Origin: Edaphobacter dinghuensis | GTDB lineage: Bacteria > Acidobacteriota > Terriglobia > Terriglobales > Acidobacteriaceae | Assembly (NCBI RefSeq): GCF_014640335.1 | Contig: NZ_BMGT01000004.1 | Location: 248,001-312,000 of the forward strand | Direction: 5' to 3' | Length of the DNA: 64,000 bases | Translations under genes and position numbers: made by a program | The notes under the pieces: model-generated | What the model was told of the DNA's origin: nothing | The model's input: only the letters and a program-made list of their open reading frames with translations | Databases searched by the model: none | Shown here: positions 1 through 9,036 of the stretch, in pieces | Position numbering within the stretch: the first letter of the stretch is position 1 | Layout: every line of letters begins with the position of its first letter

Positions 1-1088
1 CGGAGTGGAAGCTAGGATTTATTGTCGCAATCATTGTTTTTTTGTTGGGCTTGATAATCACGTTTTCAATGACTTCGCTTTTTGAAGCTACGGCTAGCTT
101 GCTTCCTCACGAAAGTATGGTGCAGACAAATAGTCTTGCAGCGATGTTTTCTGCAAAGAGCCCTGAAGATATGTACCTCGGTTTGCTGGAGAGCCGAAGT
201 GTTGCCGATCAAGTAATCGATCGAACGGATCTTATGCGCATCTTTCATGCAAAGAACCGCACTATGGCTCGTGCAAAGTTGAAGGATGCCAGTAAGTTCA
301 CCATCGGAAAAGAAGACACTCTTGTCCATATACGCGTCAGAAATGCAGATGCTAAGAAAGCAGCTGATATTGCGAATGCCTATATTGATGCTTTGCAGAG
401 TCAGCAAGAGTCAATGTCCGAATCGCAAGCGAGGATCCGGCGCATTATTTTTGAAAAGGAGATGGAAGAAGAGAAAGAAGCCCTTACCTCTGCCGAGATT
501 GATTTAAAGAAAGATCAAGAAGCATCTGGTCTTGTGCAGATCACATCTCAAACAGAGCTTGGGTTGACTGCGATTGCAAGCGTAAGAGCCCAACTAACAA
601 GTTTGCAAGTTCAACTGGCGGCACTTTTGACGAGCTATACAGAAGACAGCCCTCAAGTAAAGACGCTAAGGTCGCAAATCATGCGACTAACCGAGCATGA
701 ACGCGAATTGGAATCGGGAGCAAACAATGTGGTAGGAGCTGCCTTGCCGACGGGTAAAATGCCGGAAGCCAACCTTGAGTATCTACGGAAATACCGTGAA
801 GTTAAATATCACGAGGCACTTTTAACTGCGCTAGCAACTCAATATGAGACTGCTCACTTTGCCGAAGATAATTCGATTACACAATTCCAAGTAGTTGATC
901 GAGCTGCTGTCCCCGAACGAAAATCTTGGCCGCCGCGGCTAATTTTTCTTTTTCTTTCCTTGATTTTTGGTGGAATTATAGGTTCAGGTGCAATTGTGCT
1001 GAGAATATTAGTCCGTCGAATATATGCGGATCCTATTCAGCGTCAACATCTCCATGCCATTCGAGAAAGTTTTCGTTTTGCTAAATAA
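1..1088 (+). CDS. Wzz/GumC-type polysaccharide chain-length determinant (5' partial)
   Basis: The reading frame is open to the left edge, so the start lies outside the window; codons from position 3 already encode the first membrane helix (E-W-K-L-G-F-I-V-A-I-I-V-F-L-L-G). The layout is that of the Wzz / polysaccharide co-polymerase family: an N-terminal TM helix, a long charged periplasmic segment with coiled-coil character (roughly residues 130-250 of the visible part), a PERKSWPPR segment, and a second TM helix (LIFLFLSLIFGGIIGSG) near the C-terminus. No Walker motifs of a BY-kinase domain follow, so this is a stand-alone co-polymerase. Such proteins set the length of O-antigen or exopolysaccharide chains at the inner membrane. 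The next gene, a Wzy/ligase-like protein, starts 6 bases later, which suggests co-transcription. Confidence 0.85.
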   Translation, partial: EWKLGFIVAIIVFLLGLIITFSMTSLFEATASLLPHESMVQTNSLAAMFSAKSPEDMYLGLLESRSVADQVIDRTDLMRIFHAKNRTMARAKLKDASKFTIGKEDTLVHIRVRNADAKKAADIANAYIDALQSQQESMSESQARIRRIIFEKEMEEEKEALTSAEIDLKKDQEASGLVQITSQTELGLTAIASVRAQLTSLQVQLAALLTSYTEDSPQVKTLRSQIMRLTEHERELESGANNVVGAALPTGKMPEANLEYLRKYREVKYHEALLTALATQYETAHFAEDNSITQFQVVDRAAVPERKSWPPRLIFLFLSLIFGGIIGSGAIVLRILVRRIYADPIQRQHLHAIRESFRFAK

Positions 1089-1094
1089 GATCGT

Positions 1095-2399
1095 ATGAGG
1101 TTATCGATCGGTATTCGACGGCATCCGATTGCAGCAGTAGTGTCCTGGCTATTGCTTACCTTTCTTGTCCTCTTGCCAAAAGGGGGAGTCAAAGCGGGAG
1201 ATACGCCGCTAACGTGGGGATATCTTATCCTTGGTATCACAGCGGTTCCGCTGTGCCTTGTACGATTACTCACCTCACCGCTTAAATTCTCGCCGCGAGT
1301 AATTTTTGCGATGGCATCGATTGTGCCATTTCAGGCCGTATACATTTTCAGTTACTTCGTAAATGGCGTTGATGATCTTGGATACGCGATTAGTATCTTT
1401 GTTAGTTTTTTTGTGCTTCCTGGAGTTTTCTTTTTCATCTATCCACCATTTCTTCCTTGTATCGATCGATCGCGGTTTGAAAGATATCTGCGCACTTGCA
1501 TCTTATGGGCTGCGATTTATGGTATTTTTTTGTTCTTTTGGCATCCTCTCACAGGCAATTTTATAGAGATACCCTATCTAACGATTAATGCTGCTGATTA
1601 CGGCCTTCTTGAGACAACTAAAAACATCGCTCGTGGTGATTTTTTCAAATTAATTGCCACCTATAACAATGGCAATCTTTATGGCGTTGCTACTCTGATT
1701 CTGTTACCGCTTTATAATTTGTTAGAGCCTAAGCTCTGGCGGCGGAATGTGATGAAGGTTGCCCTTGTCTTAACGCTCTCCCGCACAGTGTGGGCTGGTC
1801 TCATCGTCGATCAAGTTCTGTCACTCCTTTGGTTGCTTCGAAAGAATATATTTACGTTTCCACGTCTTTATCTTCAAGGTGCCGTGGCTCGTGTTGCAGC
1901 TGTGGTGGTCATGATAGGGACAGTACTTTCGGCGTTGCTCTTTAATGCAAAAACGATTGCCTTTTTGTTCGATCCCACTTTGGGTGGGCGTTCGGGGGAA
2001 TCGGCTGCATTTCTACATCCGACCTTTCTACCCGATATGCCAGTGGCAGGATTTGCCGAGATGCTCTATAGCTCTGCTCTAACGGATTATGGGATTATTG
2101 GGTTTCTTTCGATTCTGCTCATATTTTTGGGGCCGATTTTACTTTTTGTGACAGACACACGAATCGTAAACTCGCCTGTTCGAATGGCAGCCTTGAAGGG
2201 ACTAATTTTGTATGCTATTGTCGCTACGATCGATGGAGCTACGAATCTAATTCCAGTGATGGCATTTTACTGGTTCGCTTATATGACATTTCTTTTCGGG
2301 TTGCCTGGGAAGAGCCCGGAGATAGTTTTAAATGGAAAGCAGGAAATGCCTGAGACGAAAGCATCCATTAATAATAACGAACGATTAGTGTGTGATTAA
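1095..2399 (+). CDS. O-antigen ligase/polymerase-like (Wzy/WaaL-type) membrane protein
   Basis: A 434-residue protein made almost entirely of hydrophobic segments, about 10-12 predicted TM helices. A larger hydrophilic stretch in the second half contains a DPTLGGRSGES segment, of the kind found in the periplasmic loop of Wzy_C/O-antigen ligase proteins. An LSRTVWAGL motif precedes a TM helix, resembling the conserved S-R-(G/T) signature of that family. Members polymerise lipid-linked repeat units or transfer the finished chain to an acceptor in the periplasm. It begins 6 bases after the Wzz-like gene and precedes the rml genes. Polymerase and ligase cannot be told apart from sequence alone. 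Base composition is visibly more AT-rich than the rml genes downstream, which is common for such variable-locus genes. Confidence 0.75.
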   Translation: MRLSIGIRRHPIAAVVSWLLLTFLVLLPKGGVKAGDTPLTWGYLILGITAVPLCLVRLLTSPLKFSPRVIFAMASIVPFQAVYIFSYFVNGVDDLGYAISIFVSFFVLPGVFFFIYPPFLPCIDRSRFERYLRTCILWAAIYGIFLFFWHPLTGNFIEIPYLTINAADYGLLETTKNIARGDFFKLIATYNNGNLYGVATLILLPLYNLLEPKLWRRNVMKVALVLTLSRTVWAGLIVDQVLSLLWLLRKNIFTFPRLYLQGAVARVAAVVVMIGTVLSALLFNAKTIAFLFDPTLGGRSGESAAFLHPTFLPDMPVAGFAEMLYSSALTDYGIIGFLSILLIFLGPILLFVTDTRIVNSPVRMAALKGLILYAIVATIDGATNLIPVMAFYWFAYMTFLFGLPGKSPEIVLNGKQEMPETKASINNNERLVCD

Positions 2400-2475
2400 T
2401 TTACTCCACTCAAGCGGACGGCAACAGATGTTCCTTGATTTCATGCATTGATTGACAGACAGAGAGGGTTATATT

Positions 2476-3600
2476 TTGAGCGAACTGCAACCCATTTTGA
2501 TTAGTGGCGGAGTTGGATTTATTGGCTCGAATTTTGTGCAGCATTGGTTCTCGAAAGGTTTCGGACCAGTGGTCAATCTGGATAAGTTGACCTATGCGGG
2601 AAACCCCGAAAATCTGGCTTCGATAGAAGGTGATCCAGCTTACACCTTTGCGCATGGCGATATCTGCGATGCGAAGTTAGTAGCCCAGTTGATGAAACAG
2701 CACCACCCGCGTGCAGTGGTTCATTTTGCGGCTGAAAGCCATGTTGATCGTTCTATCGCAGGCCCAGAAGCGTTTCTAAGAACAAACATCGATGGCACAT
2801 TTACATTACTGCAGGCTGCGCGCGAATATTATGCGACCTTGACTGGCTCCGAACGAGAGAGTTTTCGCTTTCTTCATGTGTCAACCGATGAGGTGTACGG
2901 AACTCTCAACCCGGATGATCCTGCATTTCATGAAGAGACACCTTATTCGCCGAATAGTCCTTATGCTGCATCCAAGGCGGCAAGCGATCACCTGGTGCGC
3001 GCCTGGGTGCACACTTACGGTTTGCCGGCGATCATTACAAATTGCTCGAATAACTACGGGCCGTATCAATTTCCTGAGAAACTTATTCCACTCATGATTG
3101 CGAATGCGCTTCAAGGAAAGCCTCTTCCCATCTATGGAGATGGTCAGCAGGTAAGAGACTGGCTTTTTGTGCTGGACCATTGCCGGGCTCTTCAAACTGT
3201 TCTAGAACGAGGTCGTGTTGGGGAGACATATAACGTTGGTGGAGGAAATCAACGAAGCAATCTGGAGGTCGTGACGACACTTTGCGCTTTGTTGGATGAG
3301 TTGGTTCCCGAGTCGAAGTTCAAGCCACATTTCCAGCTCGTAAAGTATGTCACTGACAGGCCGGGGCATGATCGACGCTATGCCATTGATGCGCGAAAGC
3401 TCGAGACGGAGCTTGGCTGGCGGGCGGAAGAGAGTTTTGAAACCGGGCTAAGGAAGACGGTCGAATGGTATCTTGCGAACTCGGCTTGGGTGCAAAATGT
3501 CACCAGCGGCGCTTATCAGCAATGGGTCGCGCAGAACTATGACAGTCGAGCTGTGTCAGAGAACCCGGCAAGCAGGACAACGGCCAAGGAGGCTCTGTGA
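2476..3600 (+). CDS. rmlB: dTDP-glucose 4,6-dehydratase
   Basis: An extended SDR enzyme that converts dTDP-glucose to dTDP-4-keto-6-deoxyglucose, the second step to dTDP-L-rhamnose. The NAD-binding motif [10 protein letters not shown] is at the N-terminus, [12 protein letters not shown] follows, [11 protein letters not shown] is conserved, and the YxxxK pair lies in [28 protein letters not shown] is diagnostic of RmlB. I prefer TTG at 2476 because a GAGAGG Shine-Dalgarno lies 8-9 bases upstream; an in-frame TTG at 2452 would add 8 residues. The stop codon overlaps the rmlA start (GTGA). Function is secure; the start is moderately so. Confidence 0.93.
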   Translation: MSELQPILISGGVGFIGSNFVQHWFSKGFGPVVNLDKLTYAGNPENLASIEGDPAYTFAHGDICDAKLVAQLMKQHHPRAVVHFAAESHVDRSIAGPEAFLRTNIDGTFTLLQAAREYYATLTGSERESFRFLHVSTDEVYGTLNPDDPAFHEETPYSPNSPYAASKAASDHLVRAWVHTYGLPAIITNCSNNYGPYQFPEKLIPLMIANALQGKPLPIYGDGQQVRDWLFVLDHCRALQTVLERGRVGETYNVGGGNQRSNLEVVTTLCALLDELVPESKFKPHFQLVKYVTDRPGHDRRYAIDARKLETELGWRAEESFETGLRKTVEWYLANSAWVQNVTSGAYQQWVAQNYDSRAVSENPASRTTAKEAL

Positions 3601-4472
3601 AGGGGATTATTCTTGCAGGTGGGTCCGGTACCAGATTGCATCCGGTAACGCAGGTGGTCTCAAAACAGCTTTTACCGGTCTACGACAAGCCGATGATTTA
3701 CTATCCGCTATCGGTGTTGATGCTTGCAGGCATTCGTGAGATATTGCTCATCTCCACTCCGGAAGATACGCCTCGCTTCAGGCAGCTCCTGGGATCGGGG
3801 GAACAGTGGGGTATCAAGATCGAATATGCCGTACAGCCTTCGCCCGATGGATTAGCGCAGGCGTTTCTGATTGGCAAAGAGTTTCTTGCCGGAGATGGAT
3901 GTTGCCTCGTGTTGGGTGACAACATCTTTTATGGGCACGACTTTGCGGCAACGCTTCAGCAGGCGGCTGCGGGTGGACCGGGTGCAACCGTTTTCGCTTA
4001 TCCGGTACTGGATCCGGAGCGATATGGCGTCGTGGAGTTTGATAAAGAGGGGCGAGCCATATCCCTTGAAGAAAAACCGCTTAAGCCGAAGTCGCGATAT
4101 GCGGTGACAGGAATCTATTTTTACGATGCTCAGGTAGTTGGCATCGCCGAGGGGCTTAAGCCCTCTCCGCGTGGCGAGCTTGAGATTACGGATGTCAACC
4201 GATGGTATCTGGAACGCGGGCAGCTGCGAACTGAGCTTCTAGGCCGCGGAATGGCATGGCTGGACACGGGCACGCACGATTCATTATTAGAAGCGGCGAC
4301 GTTTATCCATACGATTGAGCAACGCCAGGGTCTGAAGGTGGCATGTCCTGAAGAGATTGCCTATCGTCTTGGTTACATCGATGCAGAACAGATGAAAGCG
4401 CTCGCGGCGAAGATCGCAAAGAGCACTTATGGACAATACTTGCTGCGTCTGCTCGAAGATACGGTGTATTGA
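3597..4472 (+). CDS. rmlA: glucose-1-phosphate thymidylyltransferase
   Basis: Forms dTDP-glucose from glucose-1-phosphate and dTTP, the committed step to dTDP-rhamnose. The nucleotidyltransferase signature [13 protein letters not shown] begins at residue 5 and is followed by [28 protein letters not shown] and YGVVEFD are further RmlA hallmarks, as is [13 protein letters not shown] near residue 200. The length of 292 residues is normal. The GTG start at 3597 overlaps the rmlB stop and has a strong AAGGAGG 4-5 bases upstream, so translation is coupled. The end overlaps rmlD. Confidence 0.95.
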   Translation: MKGIILAGGSGTRLHPVTQVVSKQLLPVYDKPMIYYPLSVLMLAGIREILLISTPEDTPRFRQLLGSGEQWGIKIEYAVQPSPDGLAQAFLIGKEFLAGDGCCLVLGDNIFYGHDFAATLQQAAAGGPGATVFAYPVLDPERYGVVEFDKEGRAISLEEKPLKPKSRYAVTGIYFYDAQVVGIAEGLKPSPRGELEITDVNRWYLERGQLRTELLGRGMAWLDTGTHDSLLEAATFIHTIEQRQGLKVACPEEIAYRLGYIDAEQMKALAAKIAKSTYGQYLLRLLEDTVY

Positions 4473-5407
4473 TGCACGCCGAAGCTGCTTCTAAGGTAGA
4501 TGGGCCGATTCTTGTCACTGGAGGAACAGGGCAGGTTGGCGGCCAATTGGTAAAGATGCTTGCACCGTGGGCAGAGGTGGTTGCCCCTGGACGAGCTGAG
4601 TTGGATCTCACGAGTGCCGAAAGCATACGCAGCGTTATTCGAGCGATACAGCCTCGTTGGATTGTGAATCCTGCGGCATATACGGCAGTGGATAAAGCAG
4701 AAAGCGAGCCAGAACTTGCCTACGCCATCAATGCTGAAGCAGTGCGCGTGCTCGGCGAGGAAGCACGGCAGATCGGTGCGGCAGTAATCCATTTTTCAAC
4801 GGACTATGTCTTCGATGGGGTAGGTTCTGCTCCATATAAGGAGACGGATACAACGACTCCGGCAAGTGTATACGGAGCGAGCAAGCTGGCAGGAGAGCAG
4901 GCACTCGTGAACAGCGGCGCTGCCTACATGATTTTTCGTACTAGCTGGGTGTACGGATCGCAAGGCAAGAACTTCTTGCTGACGATCTTGAAGCTGGCAC
5001 GCGAGAAGGAGACGTTGCGTGTGGTTGCCGACCAGCATGGCGCACCGACCTGGAGCCGCGATCTGGCAGAGATGACGGCTCATGTAATTCGTCGTTGTGA
5101 GGAGAGAGCTGGTCAGAACCGCAAGCAGCCGCTCGAAGCATTAGCCCGGTGGGGAGGTCTTTACCATGCAGCGGGCTCAGGCGAGACCACATGGCATGGA
5201 TTTGCTCAGGAAGCGGTTCGGTTGCAGCAGATGCAGGAACCTGAAAAGAAGTTTGCAGAGATCGTAGCGATCTCGACGGCCGAGTATCCTACTCCTGCAC
5301 GTCGTCCGGCAAATTCGCGTCTGAGTTGCAGTAAGTTACAAGAAAATCTTGGATGGCGGATGATGGATTGGCGTGAGTCTTTGCAAAAGGTGATGACTGA
5401 GCTGTAG
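4472..5407 (+). CDS. rmlD: dTDP-4-dehydrorhamnose reductase
   Basis: An SDR enzyme that reduces dTDP-4-keto-rhamnose to dTDP-L-rhamnose with NAD(P)H. The motif VTGGTGQVGGQLV occupies residues ~13-25, STDYVFDG marks the catalytic Thr region, YGASKLAGE holds the YxxxK pair, and RTSWVYGSQGKNFL and ADQHGAPTWSRDLAE are characteristic of RmlD. ATG at 4472 overlaps the rmlA TGA, so I prefer it to TTG one codon upstream. The epimerase gene rmlC, which supplies its substrate, does not occur between or near these genes in the window and must lie elsewhere or be replaced. Confidence 0.93.
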   Translation: MHAEAASKVDGPILVTGGTGQVGGQLVKMLAPWAEVVAPGRAELDLTSAESIRSVIRAIQPRWIVNPAAYTAVDKAESEPELAYAINAEAVRVLGEEARQIGAAVIHFSTDYVFDGVGSAPYKETDTTTPASVYGASKLAGEQALVNSGAAYMIFRTSWVYGSQGKNFLLTILKLAREKETLRVVADQHGAPTWSRDLAEMTAHVIRRCEERAGQNRKQPLEALARWGGLYHAAGSGETTWHGFAQEAVRLQQMQEPEKKFAEIVAISTAEYPTPARRPANSRLSCSKLQENLGWRMMDWRESLQKVMTEL

Positions 5408-5515
5408 TGCAGCGACTAGGCGCATGCATATACATTAGGTGCCGTGTCTAAGGGGTAGTGCGACAGGAATAAACATTTAAGCTTCGAGATCTAAAAAGAG
5501 ACTTGTAGACTCTAG

Positions 5516-6448
5516 ATGTGCCGTTCGTTAAAGGATGCTGTGACCGAGCTCTCCATGTTGGGAAGTGCTGCTGAGATGAATCCCCGGGTCATTTGTGTGG
5601 TGGTGAACTGGAATGGCTGGCAGGATACGATAGAGTGTCTTTTTTCATTGCGTCAGCAGGATTATGACAGGTTGGAAGTTCTCGTCGTTGACAACGGTTC
5701 CACAAATGATTCATCCCAACGGATTTTGGATGCTCATCCTTGGGTTACGTTGATTCAACTGAAAAACAATGTCGGTTTCCCTTCGGGCTGCAATGCGGGT
5801 ACTCGATTGGCAATACAAAGAGGTGCCGATTATGTTTGGCTACTGAACAACGATACGATTGTTCCCGCAGATACTGTTCGAAAACTTTTGCGTGTAGCTT
5901 TATCTAATCCTCAAGCTGGAGCAGTTGGTGCGGTTCTGTATTATATGTACAGTCCGACTAAGGTGCAGGCTTGGGGTGGTGGACGTATCAATGTTTGGAC
6001 GGGCTTTGTCACGCATTTTGAACAGGCAACCAGTTTTGAGGGGAATACATATTTAACGGGAGCGTGCATGCTTCTGCCTCGAAAGGTATGCCAAGAGGTC
6101 GGCATATTTTACGAAGGATTTTTTATGTATTGCGATGACAGTGATTTTTGTCTTCGTTTACGTAGTGCGGGGTATGAACTGTCTATCGCTAAAGATACCG
6201 CGATCTTGCACAAGGAAGGTGCAAGTAGTCCGAAACGCAGCCCACTCATTGACCGCTTTGCAACCACATCGGGGATGCGGTTGCTCAAAAGACATGCTCC
6301 CCTGCCATTTATCTCCATTACGCTTTTTCTTCTCCTCCGAATGGCAAATCGTGTGCGCCGGATTGAATGGAAAAATCTGTACGCTGTATGGCAGGGCATT
6401 GTGGTCTATCTGAAGGAGAGGCATCTCAAGTTTACGGATCAAATTTGA
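5516..6448 (+). CDS. family 2 glycosyltransferase, rhamnosyltransferase-like
   Basis: A GT-A fold, cytoplasmic inverting glycosyltransferase. The N-terminal strand VICVVVNWNGWQDTIECL is followed by VVDNGSTNDS and by LLNNDTIVP, which holds the region equivalent to the DxD motif. FMYCDDSDFCLRLRSAGY carries the family's conserved ED-like catalytic segment. The (L/V)NxDT and YxDDxDFxxR patterns are typical of WbbL-like rhamnosyltransferases, and placement right after rmlBAD agrees with a dTDP-rhamnose donor; that substrate is an inference. ATG at 5516 is the first start, but ATG at 5576, at the family's usual N-terminus with GGAAG about 11 bases upstream, is equally plausible. Confidence 0.85.
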   Translation: MCRSLKDAVTELSMLGSAAEMNPRVICVVVNWNGWQDTIECLFSLRQQDYDRLEVLVVDNGSTNDSSQRILDAHPWVTLIQLKNNVGFPSGCNAGTRLAIQRGADYVWLLNNDTIVPADTVRKLLRVALSNPQAGAVGAVLYYMYSPTKVQAWGGGRINVWTGFVTHFEQATSFEGNTYLTGACMLLPRKVCQEVGIFYEGFFMYCDDSDFCLRLRSAGYELSIAKDTAILHKEGASSPKRSPLIDRFATTSGMRLLKRHAPLPFISITLFLLLRMANRVRRIEWKNLYAVWQGIVVYLKERHLKFTDQI

Positions 6449-6493
6449 CCAAGCTTCCATTATCTTGTTGTCAACGGATAGAATGCTGATGTC

Positions 6494-7309
6494 ATGTCAC
6501 TTATCTCTCCTCTTAGTTCTCCTTCGGTTTTTGATACGTTAGTTTCTCAATTTCGCGCTGCCGAACCCTTCCATCATGTTGTTGTCGATAATTTTCTTTC
6601 CGCTGAGGTTGCAGAAGCAGTGGCTAGCGAATTTCCGGCGTTCGATGGATCTGTGTGGAACGAGTACAACAACGCTATCGAGATAAAGAAGGCTTGCAAT
6701 CACTGGGATCGCTTTCCACGAGCGACATATCAGTTGTTCCGTTATCTCAATTCCGAAGAGTTCGTGGGTGAAATGAGTAAGTTGGCAGGTGAGCAGCTTT
6801 ATGCGGACCCAGGATTACACGGTGGTGGCTGGCATTCACATGCAACCGGTGGCAAACTCAACATGCACTTGGACTACTCAATACATCCTAAGACCGGCTT
6901 AGAGCGGCGGTTGAATCTGATTATCTACATGCAGCCAGGGTGGCAGTTAGAATGGGGCGGCGCTTTGGGGTTCTGGAAGCATGACGAAGCAAAGAATGCT
7001 CCAGGAGAACTAGTCACCCAAATTCCCTGCCTGTTTAATCGTGCTGTTATTTTTGACACGTCGCAGAATTCCTGGCATGGCCTGCCTGACCCTGTTGCAT
7101 GCCCTCCCAATAAGCCTCGTAACAGCCTTGCTATTTATTACCTTTGCAAGCCACGGCAGTTTGCTGCTGAGAGGGGACGTGCTCTATTTGCACCAAGCAG
7201 TGAACAGGCGAATGATCCAGAGGTACTGGAGCTCATCAAATTGCGCAGTCAGGTTCAAACTTCAGGTTCGGTTTACCGGCAAGAAGATAATCATAGACAC
7301 AAGAAATAG
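6494..7309 (+). CDS. 2-oxoglutarate/Fe(II)-dependent oxygenase, prolyl-4-hydroxylase-like
   Basis: The 271-residue protein has the jelly-roll oxygenase pattern. His125-x-Asp127 lies in NMHLDYSIHPKTG, the distal His195 in NSWHGLPDPV, and a basic residue for 2-oxoglutarate in PPNKPRNSLAIYY. LNLIIYMQPGWQLEWGGAL is a classic P4Hc/2OG-FeII_Oxy_3 segment. These enzymes hydroxylate peptide or small-molecule substrates with O2 and 2-oxoglutarate. Here the gene sits between a GT2 and a GT9 glycosyltransferase in a surface-glycan locus, so modification of a glycan precursor or of a protein acceptor is possible, but the substrate is unknown. Confidence 0.85.
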   Translation: MSLISPLSSPSVFDTLVSQFRAAEPFHHVVVDNFLSAEVAEAVASEFPAFDGSVWNEYNNAIEIKKACNHWDRFPRATYQLFRYLNSEEFVGEMSKLAGEQLYADPGLHGGGWHSHATGGKLNMHLDYSIHPKTGLERRLNLIIYMQPGWQLEWGGALGFWKHDEAKNAPGELVTQIPCLFNRAVIFDTSQNSWHGLPDPVACPPNKPRNSLAIYYLCKPRQFAAERGRALFAPSSEQANDPEVLELIKLRSQVQTSGSVYRQEDNHRHKK

Positions 7310-7413
7310 TCTGTAACTATTGTTAGGTTGCCTTCTGTTGTGTGGAATGATACATGTGACTGTTCCTCAGAACATTTAAGCTGTGTTTCACGGGGACAGA
7401 TGCTTGGTCGCGC

Positions 7414-8481
7414 ATGATGCAACGAGTTCTTATCATTAAATTTGGAGCTATTGGCGATGTCGTCATGGCGGTTCCCGCTGCATACGCATTGCACCTTGGC
7501 GGTGCCGAGATTGATTGGGTATGTGGGCCAGCGGTTGTTCCTCTATTACAGTGCTACCCGTGGATACGAACGATTCCTGTAGACGATCAGGCAATGTTCA
7601 GCGGAACGATAACTGAAAAATTGATCGCGCTGGCCGCGTTGTGGCGGGCGATCGGTTGGAAAAAGTATGATCTTTGCGCAACGCTTTATTATGATGCGCG
7701 TTACCGAGTCGTAATGTTGCCAGTGCATGCGCGCCGGAAAATAATGCTATCGCGAAAGAATCGAACGTGGATGCTCTTGGCGGGACGGCATCACACAGAT
7801 GAGTATGCGCGGATTCTACTGCGACTGGAGGATGGAGAGCGTCCCTTAGGATTGGCTCCGGTGCGTCCAGAGAACTTGCCTGAGTCTCCACTGATTCGAG
7901 TAGATACACGTTCGCGAGTGGTGTTGGTTCCGGCAGGAGCCAAAAATATGATTCGTGACGATGCGCTGAGACGTTGGCCGGTAGAGAATTACGTTGCCTT
8001 GGCGTCGGCTCTTATAGAGCGTGGTGTGGAAGTGATACTCGCTGGTGGCCCAGGAGATAGATGGGCCATTCCTTTCTTTGAAGGAATGGCAGTTACCAAT
8101 CTGATTGGAAATCTTGAACTGCCTGAGATGCTTGCATTGCTGGACGACAGCGATGTGATCGTGACGCATGATACAGGCCCTTTGCATCTTGCGGGAGTTA
8201 CGAAAGTAGGTATCGTGAGTATCTTTGGACCAACAGACCCCCGAGGACGATTGCCACAGCGGACGAATACGGTGGCGTTATGGGGTGGTGAAGGATTTGC
8301 TTGCAGGCCTTGCTATGACGGACGGGACTTTGCTCCATGTCTGCATAATGGATGCATGAGGCAGGTTTCGGTGGAGATGGTGCTTCGTGAGGTGTATGCC
8401 GTGCTGGAACAGCGGCAATCGGGACGATCGATGCCACCGCGGATTATAACTCCAGTGAGTACGGTGGTAGCAGAGTTATGA
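7414..8481 (+). CDS. family 9 glycosyltransferase (ADP-heptose:LPS heptosyltransferase-like)
   Basis: A GT-B fold of the WaaC/WaaF family, acting at the cytoplasmic face of the inner membrane on LPS core or a similar acceptor. The N-terminal motif RVLIIKFGAIGDVVMAVP, and the C-terminal motifs VTHDTGPLHLAGV and VSIFGPTDPRGRLP, are diagnostic. CRPCYDGRDFAPCLHNGCM resembles the Cys-rich tail seen in many GT9 members. The end overlaps the next gene, a heptose-phosphate phosphatase homologue, by four bases (ATGA). That pairing supports a heptose donor. Two adjacent ATGs (7414, 7417) are possible starts. Confidence 0.88.
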   Translation: MMQRVLIIKFGAIGDVVMAVPAAYALHLGGAEIDWVCGPAVVPLLQCYPWIRTIPVDDQAMFSGTITEKLIALAALWRAIGWKKYDLCATLYYDARYRVVMLPVHARRKIMLSRKNRTWMLLAGRHHTDEYARILLRLEDGERPLGLAPVRPENLPESPLIRVDTRSRVVLVPAGAKNMIRDDALRRWPVENYVALASALIERGVEVILAGGPGDRWAIPFFEGMAVTNLIGNLELPEMLALLDDSDVIVTHDTGPLHLAGVTKVGIVSIFGPTDPRGRLPQRTNTVALWGGEGFACRPCYDGRDFAPCLHNGCMRQVSVEMVLREVYAVLEQRQSGRSMPPRIITPVSTVVAEL

Positions 8482-9026
8482 GCCGACGTGCATTATTTTT
8501 AGACCGGGATGGGGTGATCAATCACGAGGTAGGGTATCTGCACCGGGTGGAGGACGTGCGGTTTGTGGATGGCATCTTTTCTCTTTGCCGGACGGCCGCC
8601 GGGCTGGGTTATCGATTGATTGTGGTGACGAATCAGGCTGGAATTGCACGAGGTTTTTACTCGGAGGCGGACTTCGACGCTTTAATGGTTTGGATGAAAG
8701 ACGCTTTCCGAGCTGAAGGAGTGGAGTTAGATGCGGTGTATCACTGTCCTTTTCACCCCGAGCATGGAGTCGGTGAATATAAGCGGGAGCATGAAGACCG
8801 CAAACCAGGAACGGGCATGTTGCGCCGTGGGGTGCGGGAGTTTGGAATTGAGCTGGACGCGAGCGTCATGGTAGGTGATCGCTGCAGCGATATTGCAGCC
8901 GCAAATACTGCGGGGTTGCGGCAGGCTTTTTTAATCAGTGGGACGGAGACCGAGAGATGCAGCGGCGAATATCTCGCGGTGGACGGACTGATCGAAGTGG
9001 AACAGTGGCTGACCGAGCGCGACTAA
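8478..9026 (+). CDS. gmhB: HAD phosphatase, D-glycero-D-manno-heptose 1,7-bisphosphate 7-phosphatase-like
   Basis: A HAD-superfamily histidinol-phosphatase/GmhB-type enzyme of normal size (182 residues). The nucleophile motif FLDRDGVIN has Asp9 and Asp11, motif II is VVTNQAGIARGFYSE, and motif III/IV is RKPGTGM with MVGDRCSDIAAA. It would dephosphorylate heptose bisphosphate on the ADP-heptose pathway, feeding the GT9 enzyme whose gene it overlaps. Unusual: the zinc loop keeps the first Cys and His (YHCPFHPEH) but lacks the later Cys-x-Cys pair that GmhB proteins normally have before RKP; the sequence there reads KREHEDRKP. Zinc binding is therefore doubtful. No gmhA or hldE is in the window. 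Confidence 0.85.
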   Translation: MSRRALFLDRDGVINHEVGYLHRVEDVRFVDGIFSLCRTAAGLGYRLIVVTNQAGIARGFYSEADFDALMVWMKDAFRAEGVELDAVYHCPFHPEHGVGEYKREHEDRKPGTGMLRRGVREFGIELDASVMVGDRCSDIAAANTAGLRQAFLISGTETERCSGEYLAVDGLIEVEQWLTERD

Positions 9027-9036
9027 CGCAAATAAG

